Origin: a bacterium
GTDB lineage: Bacteria > Patescibacteriota > Minisyncoccia > Phycocordibacterales > UBA2100
DNA: 52,808 nucleotides
Assembly (NCBI GenBank): GCA_030648265.1
Contig: JAUSHX010000003.1
Location: 1 to 52,808 of the forward strand
Reading direction: 5' to 3'
Each line of letters opens with the position of its first letter. Position 1 is the stretch's first letter. A program made the position numbers and the translations under genes. The notes under the pieces are model-generated. The model was not told the DNA's origin. It searched no databases and was given only the letters and a program-made list of their open reading frames with translations. Below, one piece after another: positions 18,135 to 27,307 of the stretch.

Positions 18135-18138
18135 CAGC

Positions 18139-18166
18139 ACGGCGTCGTTCCTCGGAACGACGCCGT
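18139..18166 (+). terminator. Hairpin terminator after rpmB
   Basis: ACGGCGTCGTTCC TC GGAACGACGCCGT. Confidence 0.6.
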
Positions 18167-18565
18167 TTACTTCTCTTCTTTTCCCACAGTGTAACTAATG
18201 TTCTCGTGGAAAACTGCTACCGCCAAGAGCGTGGCGAGTGTTGCGATGTTCTGCCACAAATGGTCCTCCCGTTCTAGGGAATAATACAATGCGGAAAAAA
18301 CTACATCCGCGCACGCTGCAACGAAAACCGGCGCTATCGGACATGGCTCTAGCATGAAGTTCCTGATTGCTTTACTTATGACCGTCCACGCTGCCAAGCT
18401 TGCGAGAATAATGCTGATTGGACCAATTCCTATCACCAGCATGTACTCCAGTAGGACAGTTCTTAGTAAGCCCGACACTAAGGTTACAGCGCCAAAAGCT
18501 AAAAACATCAGTATAAGATCTATTATATTCGGCGGCTCAAGAAGCCGCTTTAAGTATGCGAACAT
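18167..18565 (-). CDS. Hypothetical multi-TM membrane protein
   Basis: 132 aa, hydrophobic segments. Confidence 0.55.
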   Translation of the reverse strand: MFAYLKRLLEPPNIIDLILMFLAFGAVTLVSGLLRTVLLEYMLVIGIGPISIILASLAAWTVISKAIRNFMLEPCPIAPVFVAACADVVFSALYYSLEREDHLWQNIATLATLLAVAVFHENISYTVGKEEK

Positions 18566-18636
18566 CTTGAATCTCCCGATTATTTGACAGACAGAGTTAT
18601 ATCAGATCCGTAGATTTCCACAATCACCGCCATTTT

Positions 18637-18680
18637 CTCTGTTCCTTATTCATAACGGTCGTTATGAATAAGGAACAGAG
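18637..18680. repeat. 20-bp perfect-arm hairpin
   Basis: CTCTGTTCCTTATTCATAAC GGTC GTTATGAATAAGGAACAGAG. Confidence 0.8.
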
Positions 18681-18685
18681 CTTTT

Positions 18686-19540
18686 TCAGAACTGTTTGAT
18701 AGTTTGACCGTCCGACACGAATGTAACCGTGCCGTCTTTGCAGGTATCTGATGTTGAGATTTCGAATCGTTCAAAGAGTGCGGTCACTTCGGGTGCCGGA
18801 TGTCCGTATTTGTTGTTGCATCCGCGCGAAAAAACGCCATACGTAGGATTTACATATCCCAAAAAGAGTTCCGATGAAGAATTTTTTGAGCCGTGATGTC
18901 CGGCTTTCAATACATCCGAGTGCAGATCGCCGGCATCTAACCGTACAAGATAATCCTCAATTTCTCGCGGAGCGTCGCAAGAAAGCATAAATGATGTTTT
19001 TCCGTAGACAAGACGTGTAACGACACATCCGGTATTCGTTTCTACATTCCTAACGCTTCTGTCCGGCGCAAGTATCTCCAAATATGCGCCGCCGCCTAAA
19101 TCTACTATCTGCCCACGATGTGCGATTATCTGCTGTGCGCCTTCCCTCGCCATTCCAGCTACAAGCGCTTTCGCCGTCGCGGTGTCACCTTCCACATCGG
19201 AGTGAATTATCGTACCGACTTCATAGCGCGCAAGAACATCTATCAACCCGCCGATATGGTCGGCATCGGGGTGCGTCGGGATTACGATATCAATCGTGCG
19301 GTCATACCACGGAATGACTTTTGATAGTTCGCGCAAAACGACTCCGCTAGCTCCGCCGTCTATAATCACCTGCCTGCCGGAGGGCGTATCTATAAATATT
19401 GAATCCCCTTGGCCGATGTTAAGGAAGGAGACCGTGAGAAGACCGTTGCGAGATTCCTGAATAACTGCGTACCAGATGCAGAGAGTGAAAAACAGCAGTG
19501 CCAGTATCGCGTACCCGGTAATCTTCACACTCCTGCGCAT
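18686..19540 (-). CDS. ComEC-like metallo-beta-lactamase-fold protein (stand-alone C-terminal part)
   Basis: SFLNIGQGDSIFIDTPSGRQVIIDGG...PTHPDADHIGG...LKAGHHGSKNSS. Confidence 0.85.
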   Translation of the reverse strand: MRRSVKITGYAILALLFFTLCIWYAVIQESRNGLLTVSFLNIGQGDSIFIDTPSGRQVIIDGGASGVVLRELSKVIPWYDRTIDIVIPTHPDADHIGGLIDVLARYEVGTIIHSDVEGDTATAKALVAGMAREGAQQIIAHRGQIVDLGGGAYLEILAPDRSVRNVETNTGCVVTRLVYGKTSFMLSCDAPREIEDYLVRLDAGDLHSDVLKAGHHGSKNSSSELFLGYVNPTYGVFSRGCNNKYGHPAPEVTALFERFEISTSDTCKDGTVTFVSDGQTIKQF

Positions 19541-19695
19541 ATTTCAAATGTAAGGTGCAAGCGCCAAAACGCAAAATGTAATGTGTGTGTGACCGTAATT
19601 TCCATGTACCGATTCTGCGCGACCGCGTATAATCGGTACATGCGTTTTTTCAGAGGGGGTGGAAGCCATATCATTCAAACTTCATGAAGCGGTGC

Positions 19696-19840
19696 TATAA
19701 TTTAGAAAAATAAGGAGCTGTATGAGCGACTATATTTTTATTAACCCTGTTAAATCCTCGCTTTGCGAGGCGCGGCAGAGCCGCGATTTAACAGGGTGTA
19801 AGAGCTTCTAAGCTCGTTTTACTCGCTAATAATCTCTAAC
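19696..19840 (+). promoter_or_regulatory. Promoter plus three-way-junction leader and 29-aa leader ORF upstream of sod
   Basis: TATAAT 19696; GGAG 19714 before ATG 19722; P1 19744-19755/19786-19797, P2 CCTCGC-TTT-GCGAGG, P3 CGCGGC-AGA-GCCGCG; ORF 19722..19811 MSDYIFINPVKSSLCEARQSRDLTGCKSF*. Confidence 0.7.
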
Positions 19841-20431
19841 ATGTACGCCTACGAAGCAAAAAAATTCAATCTTCCGTCTCTGGACGGCATCTCGGACGAG
19901 TCGGTCAAGCAGCACATCGGGCTGTACGAAGGGTACGTAAAGAATTTCAACGCTATTTCGGCAAAGCTCGTTGAGTACGCCGCAGATACGGAGAAGAATG
20001 CGCACGCGCTTTCTGAACTTATCCGCCGGAAGTCATTTGAATTTGACGGCATGCGGTTGCATGAACATTATTTTGAACAATTTGAAGGCGGGCCAAAAGC
20101 GTTTGACGAGAGCTCTCCGCTTGGGACTGCGTTCGCGCAGGGGTATCACGGGCACTTCAACGAGTATTTCAAAGCGATAGGCAGTATGCGCGGACCCGGT
20201 TGGGCGATTCTCTACTACGATACGGTTGGCAAACAATTCCAAGCAGGTTTTGCCGGCGAACAACATCAAGGGCATTTTGTCACGCTCCCCATAATTCTCG
20301 CGCTTGATGTGTGGGAGCACGCGTTCATCCTTGATTACGGCGCGGCGGGCAAAGGGAAATATATTGAAGCATTCTTCAAGAATCTGAATTGGGGAGTGAT
20401 GGAGAAGCGGTTTGCTGAAATGCAACAGTAA
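19841..20431 (+). CDS. Fe/Mn superoxide dismutase
   Basis: LHEHYFEQFEGG; GWAILYYD; DVWEHAFILDYG. Confidence 0.9.
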   Translation: MYAYEAKKFNLPSLDGISDESVKQHIGLYEGYVKNFNAISAKLVEYAADTEKNAHALSELIRRKSFEFDGMRLHEHYFEQFEGGPKAFDESSPLGTAFAQGYHGHFNEYFKAIGSMRGPGWAILYYDTVGKQFQAGFAGEQHQGHFVTLPIILALDVWEHAFILDYGAAGKGKYIEAFFKNLNWGVMEKRFAEMQQ

Positions 20432-20476
20432 TTTCCCGTAAATATCACACCACGAATATGACGTTTGTTTGGTGCC

Positions 20477-20510
20477 TGACCCCAATTGTCCCATGACCCC
20501 AATTGTCCCA
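20477..20510. repeat. 17-bp tandem duplication
   Basis: tgaccccaattgtccca x2. Confidence 0.85.
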
Positions 20511-20560
20511 AGAATCTGAATTGGGGCGTTGTGGAGAAACGGTTCGCGGACGTGTCCTAA
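20510..20560 (+). pseudogene. Diverged duplicate of the sod 3' end (KNLNWGVVEKRFADVS*)
   Basis: In-frame match to sod C-terminus KNLNWGVMEKRFAEMQQ*, with its own stop. Confidence 0.9.
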
Positions 20561-20644
20561 TTTTCTATTTGACTCTCTCTCTCTGATTTATTACAATCAA
20601 GGTAGGCCCATCAGCCGATGGGTAACTTTGAAAAGGAAAAGGCC

Positions 20645-20977
20645 ATGAGCGCAGCAAAACACTGGTCGGCTCTGTTGGTTGATCAAAAGTTTGAAGTCCC
20701 GGGAGGGACCACGCGGGCTTCCGAGCTCGCAAGGCAGTTAGTGGAAGCATTTGATCCAGCGGAGGACATTGGTATCATTCCCGACCTGGAAACCCGTAAG
20801 CTGGAATTACGCGGCGTTCACGACACCCGAGCGTCCGAGGTAGCGGACACGATATGGCGTACCGTCACCGCCTTGGAAGAGCGCATTCAAACCGCGACGC
20901 AATCCTCGGTGCCGGCGGATGCGGAACCAAGCGACGAAATGCGGGTCGGCGAGAACGATATGAGATTCGCCGGCTGA
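20645..20977 (+). CDS. Hypothetical protein
   Basis: MSAAKHWSALLVDQKFEVPGG...; start moved inward from 20618. Confidence 0.55.
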   Translation: MSAAKHWSALLVDQKFEVPGGTTRASELARQLVEAFDPAEDIGIIPDLETRKLELRGVHDTRASEVADTIWRTVTALEERIQTATQSSVPADAEPSDEMRVGENDMRFAG

Positions 20978-21042
20978 ATCCCCGCAGCCCAATGTCCGAG
21001 GTCACGAAGCGCTTCGTAGTATCAGGACGGCGAGAGGAAGAT

Positions 21043-22536
21043 TCACCCTCCCGCCGCTCCTTTTTTTATGTATACAAGCCAGCCAAACATCCCCGCATAC
21101 GCCAGAAACATCCACCACGCGCTGAATGCGGTTATTGCTACAGATGCAAACGGCAACGAAGCGAAAAATTTTGCAATTTCAATAATGTAGGTAAGAAGCA
21201 GATATGCGGGAAAAGCTATTATGGGAGCAACGGGCTCTGCCATCAATCCTGCTACAGATGCAATCGCAGTGGCGGCCATAGCAGGAGGAACAGCAATGAG
21301 CGCCAGCAAATTTGCCGGAAGAGAAAAAAGCGGAAGCTGGCCGTTTTGATACAGAAGCAAAGGAAGGACGGCGAGTTGTGTGCCGAGGGTAGAGGCGGCA
21401 ATTTCGCGCAGGGCGAATTTTGCGGTAATCCACTGCAAGCGCGCGGAAAAAATCGGCGTAAACCAAATGAGGCCGAGTGTCGCGAGAACCGATAATTGAA
21501 ATCCCAAATCAAACCCAAGAATGAACGGGTTCCAAACGACCATCCCAAACGCCACGATTCCAAGTACGCGCGAAGCAAAATACAGTCGCCCCGTCGTTCT
21601 TCCCAAGACCGCAATCATCGCCATCAGCGCGGCACGCACGGATGACGCGGCGCCTCCCGTCATAAGCGCAAAAAGAATCGCTATACACGCAGCTCCGGAA
21701 AAATAAAATAATCGGGGCAGGCGCGAGAACGCGAATCGTGCGGCATTGATGACGATAGTAATGTTGTAACCGGATAACACTAAAACGTGCACCAGACCGA
21801 CTGTTATAAAAATATCATTAAGGTCACTCCCAAGCCCCCGTTTTGCTCCCACGGTAATTCCTCCACCCAATCCACCCGCAGGCTCCGGAAGCGCCCGTTC
21901 AAGGCCTCTCAAAAAACTTTGTTTAATAGAAATTGCTCCCGCCTTTAGAACATTCGCTTCATTATCGCCTTCCACTTTCTCAACGTATGCAAACGCAAGT
22001 TCGTACCCGATGCCGTCTTTGGCGAGATATTCCGGATAGCTAAATTGCCGCCCCTCGCCTGTGTCAAAAGCTTTCGGAAGACGAAGTGTCCCCTCTGCCC
22101 GTACGCGGTCGCCATATTTTACTGGCGTATTGCGCGGGGCCACGACAAGCACTCCGGCACTAATCGGAATTGTATTTGTCGCCGACACAAAATTGTCCGC
22201 TTTCAATGAAATCCGGATGTTGCTCTCCCGCACATCCGGCTCATCAGAGATCACTCCTTCAATAACAACTTTTGTTTCAATCCGGCTCGTGAGTTCCGGG
22301 TCTCCGATTAGTACGGCGCTGTTCATTCGCCAGATACCGCCGGCACATGCCAGAAGAGCGACTGCAATAACAATCAGCGGCTTTCTTTTCGTTTCATCTA
22401 TGTATGCGAGAAGAAAAGAGGCAAGAGCAAGAAGCGCTGCAAATCCTGTAACTGCAGAACCGAGCAAAAAGAAGGAACGCGCGAAAACGCCTGCAAGAAA
22501 TCCGAAGATGACTGCAAAGAGGAGGTATTCTTTCAT
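21043..22536 (-). CDS. comEC: ComEC/Rec2 family DNA-uptake channel protein (no C-terminal MBL domain)
   Basis: GLVHVLVLSGYNITIVINAARF; multi-TM; 497 aa. Confidence 0.85.
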   Translation of the reverse strand: MKEYLLFAVIFGFLAGVFARSFFLLGSAVTGFAALLALASFLLAYIDETKRKPLIVIAVALLACAGGIWRMNSAVLIGDPELTSRIETKVVIEGVISDEPDVRESNIRISLKADNFVSATNTIPISAGVLVVAPRNTPVKYGDRVRAEGTLRLPKAFDTGEGRQFSYPEYLAKDGIGYELAFAYVEKVEGDNEANVLKAGAISIKQSFLRGLERALPEPAGGLGGGITVGAKRGLGSDLNDIFITVGLVHVLVLSGYNITIVINAARFAFSRLPRLFYFSGAACIAILFALMTGGAASSVRAALMAMIAVLGRTTGRLYFASRVLGIVAFGMVVWNPFILGFDLGFQLSVLATLGLIWFTPIFSARLQWITAKFALREIAASTLGTQLAVLPLLLYQNGQLPLFSLPANLLALIAVPPAMAATAIASVAGLMAEPVAPIIAFPAYLLLTYIIEIAKFFASLPFASVAITAFSAWWMFLAYAGMFGWLVYIKKGAAGG

Positions 22537-22556
22537 TTTTCAATCGGTTCCCGTAA

Positions 22557-22593
22557 AGACCTACCCACGAGGTGAAACCTCGTGGGTAGGTCT
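22557..22593 (-). repeat. Hairpin shared with 41618..41646
   Basis: AGACCTACCCACGAGGT GAA ACCTCGTGGGTAGGTCT. Confidence 0.8.
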
Positions 22594-22999
22594 ACAACGC
22601 TTCGTCTATTGCTTCATTAACCAGGCGGTCCGCCTCTTTGTTTTTCTCCCGCGGAATGTACGTAAAAACTGCGCCGAGAAAATGGGCGACGAGTAAATTG
22701 TGCACCTTCATATACTGCGGCCAGAGCGTTTCTTCTTTTATCTGATACCGGTTTGAGAGCTGTTCGGAAACAAGCTGGCTGTCAAGCCGCACTTCAATTT
22801 CGCGTTTCGCAAAACCGCGTTTTTTTGCCTCCTGCAAAGCGAGAGCGACCGCTTCATATTCCGCCCAGTTGTTTGTCTGGTTGCCTAAGAATTTCTTCAG
22901 CTCGTGCTTCTTTTGTCCGTTAATAATCACCACGCCCGCTCCTGCGGGCCCCGGATTATTCCTCGCACCCCCATCCGTATAAATAATTATTTTTTCCAT
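22592..22999 (-). CDS. rnhA: Ribonuclease HI family protein
   Basis: IYTDGGARNNPGPAGAG; NWAEYEAVALAL; REKNKEADRLVN. Confidence 0.93.
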   Translation of the reverse strand: MEKIIIYTDGGARNNPGPAGAGVVIINGQKKHELKKFLGNQTNNWAEYEAVALALQEAKKRGFAKREIEVRLDSQLVSEQLSNRYQIKEETLWPQYMKVHNLLVAHFLGAVFTYIPREKNKEADRLVNEAIDEAL

Positions 23000-23020
23000 A
23001 GAGGTATTAACCTATATTAG

Positions 23021-23081
23021 CTCCTCGGCTCGGAAATGTGAAAGAAATCTTTCACATTTCTCTCGCTCTACGTCGCCAATA
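23021..23081. repeat. Conserved-frame repeat with variable hairpin (copy 1)
   Basis: ctcctcggctcgg-[hairpin]-ctcgctctacgtcgcca; second copy at 29447..29508. Confidence 0.75.
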
Positions 23082-23103
23082 AAAGCTGATTTTATCACCG
23101 TTT

Positions 23104-24774
23104 TCAGGCTGCCGGAATGATATCAACAATCCGCAACGCAAGACCGCCACGAAACGAATCGCGCTCTATGGTAGCGAGAATATGCACATCATTACCAGCT
23201 ATCGGCGTGTGCGTGAACGACTCTGCGGTCTTAAAAAAATCGAATGCGCGCGCCGTTATTCCTGTCCGAGCGCATGAAAGCAAAACTTCAATGTGATTTT
23301 TGGCGCGCCCGAATGTATTGACAGCGGATACGGTGGCACCCGAGACCAGAAACACGGGTTTCGGATTGCCGACCCCGAATGGGGCAAGGCAGGAAATTTC
23401 TTTAAGTAATGCAGGGGTAACTTCGGAGAGCGTAGCGCGCGCATCTGATTTTGATTCTGCGTTCTCACCAGCAGTCACGCGCCACAAATCTTTTGATGCG
23501 AGAACAAGACCCTCGTGCAGGGTGTGCACGCGTTCGTGCGAAACTGAAAAACCTCCAGCCGCGTTGTGCCCGCCGTATTCCAAAAGCGCATCGCCCGAAT
23601 TCGCAAAAAGTTCAACGACTGAAATGTTTCCGTCGGACCGGCACGAACCCTTGAGATTTCCTCTAGCATCTCTCCCCCACAGACATACGATACCGCCCCG
23701 TTCTTCCACAATAGAATTGGCCGCAAGCCCGAGAAGAGCCGGCTTCCATTCCGTGTTGCCAAGAACCACAACTTTTTCTTCAGCATTGAATCGCTCTTTA
23801 ACTCTCTTTTTTGCCTCGCGTACGACACCGCCCACTATTCCCTTCCTACTGGTATTCAGCCGGTCAAGATTGGCGGCAAGACGTTCGGCCTCGTTGGCAT
23901 CTTTTGTTATTAAAAGCTGTAAAGCCAAGTCAGGATTATCCATTCGCGAAGCAGCATTGATGCGCGGAGCGAACGAAAATCCGACGTCATCCTCCGTAAG
24001 CTCGCGCTGCCGCAGACGCAAACGGTTGCACAGCGCCTGAATCCCCGGCCTCGGCGATTTGCGCAAGACCGCCAGCCCGAAATGTGCGAGCACTCTGTTC
24101 TCGCCGTGGAGAGGAACCATGTCGGCAATCGTGGCGATGCCGACCAAATCCAAAAGCCACTTTTCCCATCCAACCGGAACGTCGTGAAAATGAGGAGCGC
24201 TGTGGGCACGGCCTTCCGCAAGCAGTGCCTGCACCAATTTGAACGCGACCGCGGCTCCGCACAAATCGCGGAACGGGTACGTTCCAATCTTCGGATTTAA
24301 AACGGCGATTGCCTCGGGCAACGCTTCCAAAATTTCATGGTGATCGGTGACAATCACATCAACACCGAGTTTCTTTGCATACAGTACCGCATCAATCGCA
24401 GAAGTCCCCACATCTATTGTGATGATGAGAGTAACCCCGCGCTCCGCGAGACCTTTAATCGCCTCTTCGTGAAATCCGTAGCCTTCTCTGTCCCTATGCG
24501 GAATATATATTTCCACGTTTCCATACTCTATTTTCGCAAAGAAATCCGAGAGCAGCGCCGCGCCCGGAATCCCATCGCAATCAAAGTCGGCATAGATTGC
24601 AATCCGCTCACTGTTTCTGATTGCGGAAAACACCCGCGCCACGGCCCTGTCCATCCCCTCCAAAAGCATGGGCGAGTGGGTATGCCGTTCGTAATCCGGA
24701 TTTAGAAACGCTTCAATGGCGGCAGGGTTTGTGATTCCGCGCTTTTCAAGAAGCATTTTGATGAAGTCAGTCAT
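23104..24774 (-). CDS. recJ: Single-stranded-DNA-specific exonuclease RecJ
   Basis: IYADFDCDGIPGAALL; VIVTDHHE; GGHNAAGGFSV. Confidence 0.95.
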   Translation of the reverse strand: MTDFIKMLLEKRGITNPAAIEAFLNPDYERHTHSPMLLEGMDRAVARVFSAIRNSERIAIYADFDCDGIPGAALLSDFFAKIEYGNVEIYIPHRDREGYGFHEEAIKGLAERGVTLIITIDVGTSAIDAVLYAKKLGVDVIVTDHHEILEALPEAIAVLNPKIGTYPFRDLCGAAVAFKLVQALLAEGRAHSAPHFHDVPVGWEKWLLDLVGIATIADMVPLHGENRVLAHFGLAVLRKSPRPGIQALCNRLRLRQRELTEDDVGFSFAPRINAASRMDNPDLALQLLITKDANEAERLAANLDRLNTSRKGIVGGVVREAKKRVKERFNAEEKVVVLGNTEWKPALLGLAANSIVEERGGIVCLWGRDARGNLKGSCRSDGNISVVELFANSGDALLEYGGHNAAGGFSVSHERVHTLHEGLVLASKDLWRVTAGENAESKSDARATLSEVTPALLKEISCLAPFGVGNPKPVFLVSGATVSAVNTFGRAKNHIEVLLSCARTGITARAFDFFKTAESFTHTPIAGNDVHILATIERDSFRGGLALRIVDIIPAA

Positions 24775-24834
24775 GAATTTTCTTGTGCAGAAAGGTATTT
24801 ACCCTCTATACGCCATACACTATACTCTATACGT

Positions 24835-25245
24835 ATGGGTGAATGTATTTTCTGTAAAATTGTAGCGGGTGAATTATCCTCATTTAAAGTGTACGAGGAT
24901 GACGAAACGTTCGCATTCCTAGACATTCGTCCCGTTAACCCCGGTCATACGCTCGTCGTTCCTAAGCACCATTCGGTAAATATATTTGATGTTGGGGCGG
25001 AGGACTGGACGGCAGTTATAAAAGTGGTCCGTTCTTTATCTGCCGTAATTGAAAGGGCCACTGAAGCCGACGGCATCAACATAAACATGAATAACCGCGA
25101 GCACGCGGGGCAAGTCGTGGATCACTTGCACGTACATATCATTCCGCGATTCAAAGGAGACGGCTTCAAGCTCTGGCACCAAACGCCATACAAAGAAGGT
25201 GAGGCCGTAAAAGTGCAGAAAAAGATAAAAGCGCAACTATCCTAA
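24835..25245 (+). CDS. HIT family protein
   Basis: CIFCKIVAGE; HLHVHIIPRF. Confidence 0.95.
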   Translation: MGECIFCKIVAGELSSFKVYEDDETFAFLDIRPVNPGHTLVVPKHHSVNIFDVGAEDWTAVIKVVRSLSAVIERATEADGININMNNREHAGQVVDHLHVHIIPRFKGDGFKLWHQTPYKEGEAVKVQKKIKAQLS

Positions 25246-25305
25246 ATCCTATGAGATGTCACCTCATTGGTTTCAGTGAGGCGTCGCCTCACTGTATTTT
25301 GGCGT

Positions 25306-26445
25306 TTAGTTCAGCGCCTCAATACCAGGCAAAGTGCCTTTCAATAAGAACTCTAACATCGCCCCTCCTCCCGTTGAAAAGAACCCCAATTTCTCTTCCG
25401 GAATGCCGGATTCTTTGAGCGCGGCAATTGTGTCCCCGCCGCCTATGACGCAGTGCAGGCCTCCCTTCTCCACCCTTTTAGCAATGAGCTCCGCAATCGC
25501 ACTCGTATAAGAAATGTACCCTTCTTCAAAAATACCGGTGGGGCCGTTCCACGTGATAAATTTCGCTTCTGCGATATACGGCGCGAGCGTTGCGACCGTA
25601 TCCGGTCCGATATCCACTATTTTATCGTCGGGAAGAACGTCTTGCGGTTTTTTCACAAACGCCTGTTTTAGGGAACTTTCCGTTGTCACGTCAGTGGGAA
25701 TAATCAGACGTGGATTTTCGCATACTTCCCTCGCCGGAGCGTGCTCTGAAATGCGCGAACGTCCAACCGGAAATCCTTTCCCCTTTAAACAATCATTGGC
25801 GATGGCACCCACGACGCAGACGTGGTCATATACTTCCAGAAAAGAGCGGATAACGGGGTCTTTTGTCTCAAATTTCGCGCCGCCCACGATTGCTAGAGAC
25901 GGATGCTTTGGATGAAGCGCCGCCGTAAGTTGTGCGACTTCATCTCGCATGAGAAATCCCGCATAACTTGGAAGTAATTTCGGAACGCCGACTATTGACG
26001 TGTCCTCACGATGAGCCACTGCGAACGCATCGCTCACATATATGTCCGCAAGATTTGCGAGCTCATGTGCGAATGTTGCGTCGTTCTTTTTCTCGCGCGG
26101 GTCGCGCCGCAGATTTTCTAAAAGCAGTATCTCTCCATCGTGCATTGCACGTGTGGCGCCTTTCGCGGCAGGACCGACAATGTCCGGAATGTAAACTATA
26201 GCGCCAAATTTCTTGAGTGCGCGGACAACTGGTTCAATTGATTCCTCGGGCTTGCGTCCGATATGCGAGATAACAATCGTTCTCGCGCCATGTTTTGAGA
26301 GGTATTGAATAGTTTCCCATCCGCGCCTTAAGCGGAAAATGTCGGCAACCTCGCCATCGGCACCCATGGGCACGTTGAAATCGGAGCGGACAAGCACGCG
26401 CTTTCCCTTTAATTCCCCTGCCGGTATTTCATCTATGCAACGCAT
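25306..26445 (-). CDS. pgk: Phosphoglycerate kinase
   Basis: RVLVRSDFNVPM; NGPTGIFEEGY; GGGDTIAAL. Confidence 0.96.
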   Translation of the reverse strand: MRCIDEIPAGELKGKRVLVRSDFNVPMGADGEVADIFRLRRGWETIQYLSKHGARTIVISHIGRKPEESIEPVVRALKKFGAIVYIPDIVGPAAKGATRAMHDGEILLLENLRRDPREKKNDATFAHELANLADIYVSDAFAVAHREDTSIVGVPKLLPSYAGFLMRDEVAQLTAALHPKHPSLAIVGGAKFETKDPVIRSFLEVYDHVCVVGAIANDCLKGKGFPVGRSRISEHAPAREVCENPRLIIPTDVTTESSLKQAFVKKPQDVLPDDKIVDIGPDTVATLAPYIAEAKFITWNGPTGIFEEGYISYTSAIAELIAKRVEKGGLHCVIGGGDTIAALKESGIPEEKLGFFSTGGGAMLEFLLKGTLPGIEALN

Positions 26446-26451
26446 GTTTTC

Positions 26452-27207
26452 CTATGATTCTTTTTTAAGCGCCTGCAAAAGAGCGGTGAATCTTTCCGCG
26501 TTCGTGCTCACGTGCCCGACAATAAATCCCCGCACATCGCCGTCTCGCATCATGGCAGTGGCATTTTGCTCGCCGACAGACGCGCCGTAGAGAATGGTAA
26601 CTTTGTGCCCGACATCCCCGTAGACGCCGACTACCGTTTTCCGGATAAAAATCGCCATCGTGTGCATGTCGCGCGGGCTCATGGTTGTCTCGCCTCCGAT
26701 GGCCCAGACCGGCTCATACGCGATGATAACTTTGGAGATTTTTGCAGGCGGAACATCTCTAATCCCCGCTAGCAATTGCTCGGCAATAATACTGAAATGC
26801 TCTCCAGAAGACGAGCGGCTTGTCTCGCCGATGCAAAGAACCGGAGTCATTTTTAGAGACAAAGCCGCGGCAACTTTTTTCCGCGTGTCATCGTTAGTTT
26901 CCCCTACCGCTCGCCTCTCCGAATGGCCTACGAGCACATAACCGGCTCCGGCATCGCGCGCTTGAGCGATGGAAATTTCTCCGGTTTGGGCGCCACTCTC
27001 TTCAGAATGCGCGTTCTGCACGGCAAAAGAAATTCGCTTCCCTTTATAGTTCGCGGAAAGTTCGTGCAGATAAATTGCCGGCGGCGCGATTATCAAAGAT
27101 ATGTCCCTGCATCTCTCCGCCGCTTTCTTCGTAGCGTCAAAAAGTTTCTTCGCCTCCCGAAACGTTGGCGGATTCATTTTCCAATTCGCAACGACGATGG
27201 ACTTCAT
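26452..27207 (-). CDS. tpiA: Triosephosphate isomerase
   Basis: SIVVANWKMNPPT; VLVGHSERRA; IAYEPVWAIGG; start moved to MKSIVVANWKM. Confidence 0.95.
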   Translation of the reverse strand: MKSIVVANWKMNPPTFREAKKLFDATKKAAERCRDISLIIAPPAIYLHELSANYKGKRISFAVQNAHSEESGAQTGEISIAQARDAGAGYVLVGHSERRAVGETNDDTRKKVAAALSLKMTPVLCIGETSRSSSGEHFSIIAEQLLAGIRDVPPAKISKVIIAYEPVWAIGGETTMSPRDMHTMAIFIRKTVVGVYGDVGHKVTILYGASVGEQNATAMMRDGDVRGFIVGHVSTNAERFTALLQALKKES

Positions 27208-27307
27208 GAAAACGATTGTAGCACGCGATTTCGCAAAATCATGCCGCGCAATCGTCCTTGAAAGCGCGGCCGTCAATTCTTTCTTCCTCAACCTCCAGCG
27301 AGGCTGA

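Noticed and set aside
20461-20560. Transposon end or REP-transposase relic after sod
   Set aside because: Only a 17-bp tandem motif is visible and no transposase; the better-supported reading is a duplicated sod 3' end.
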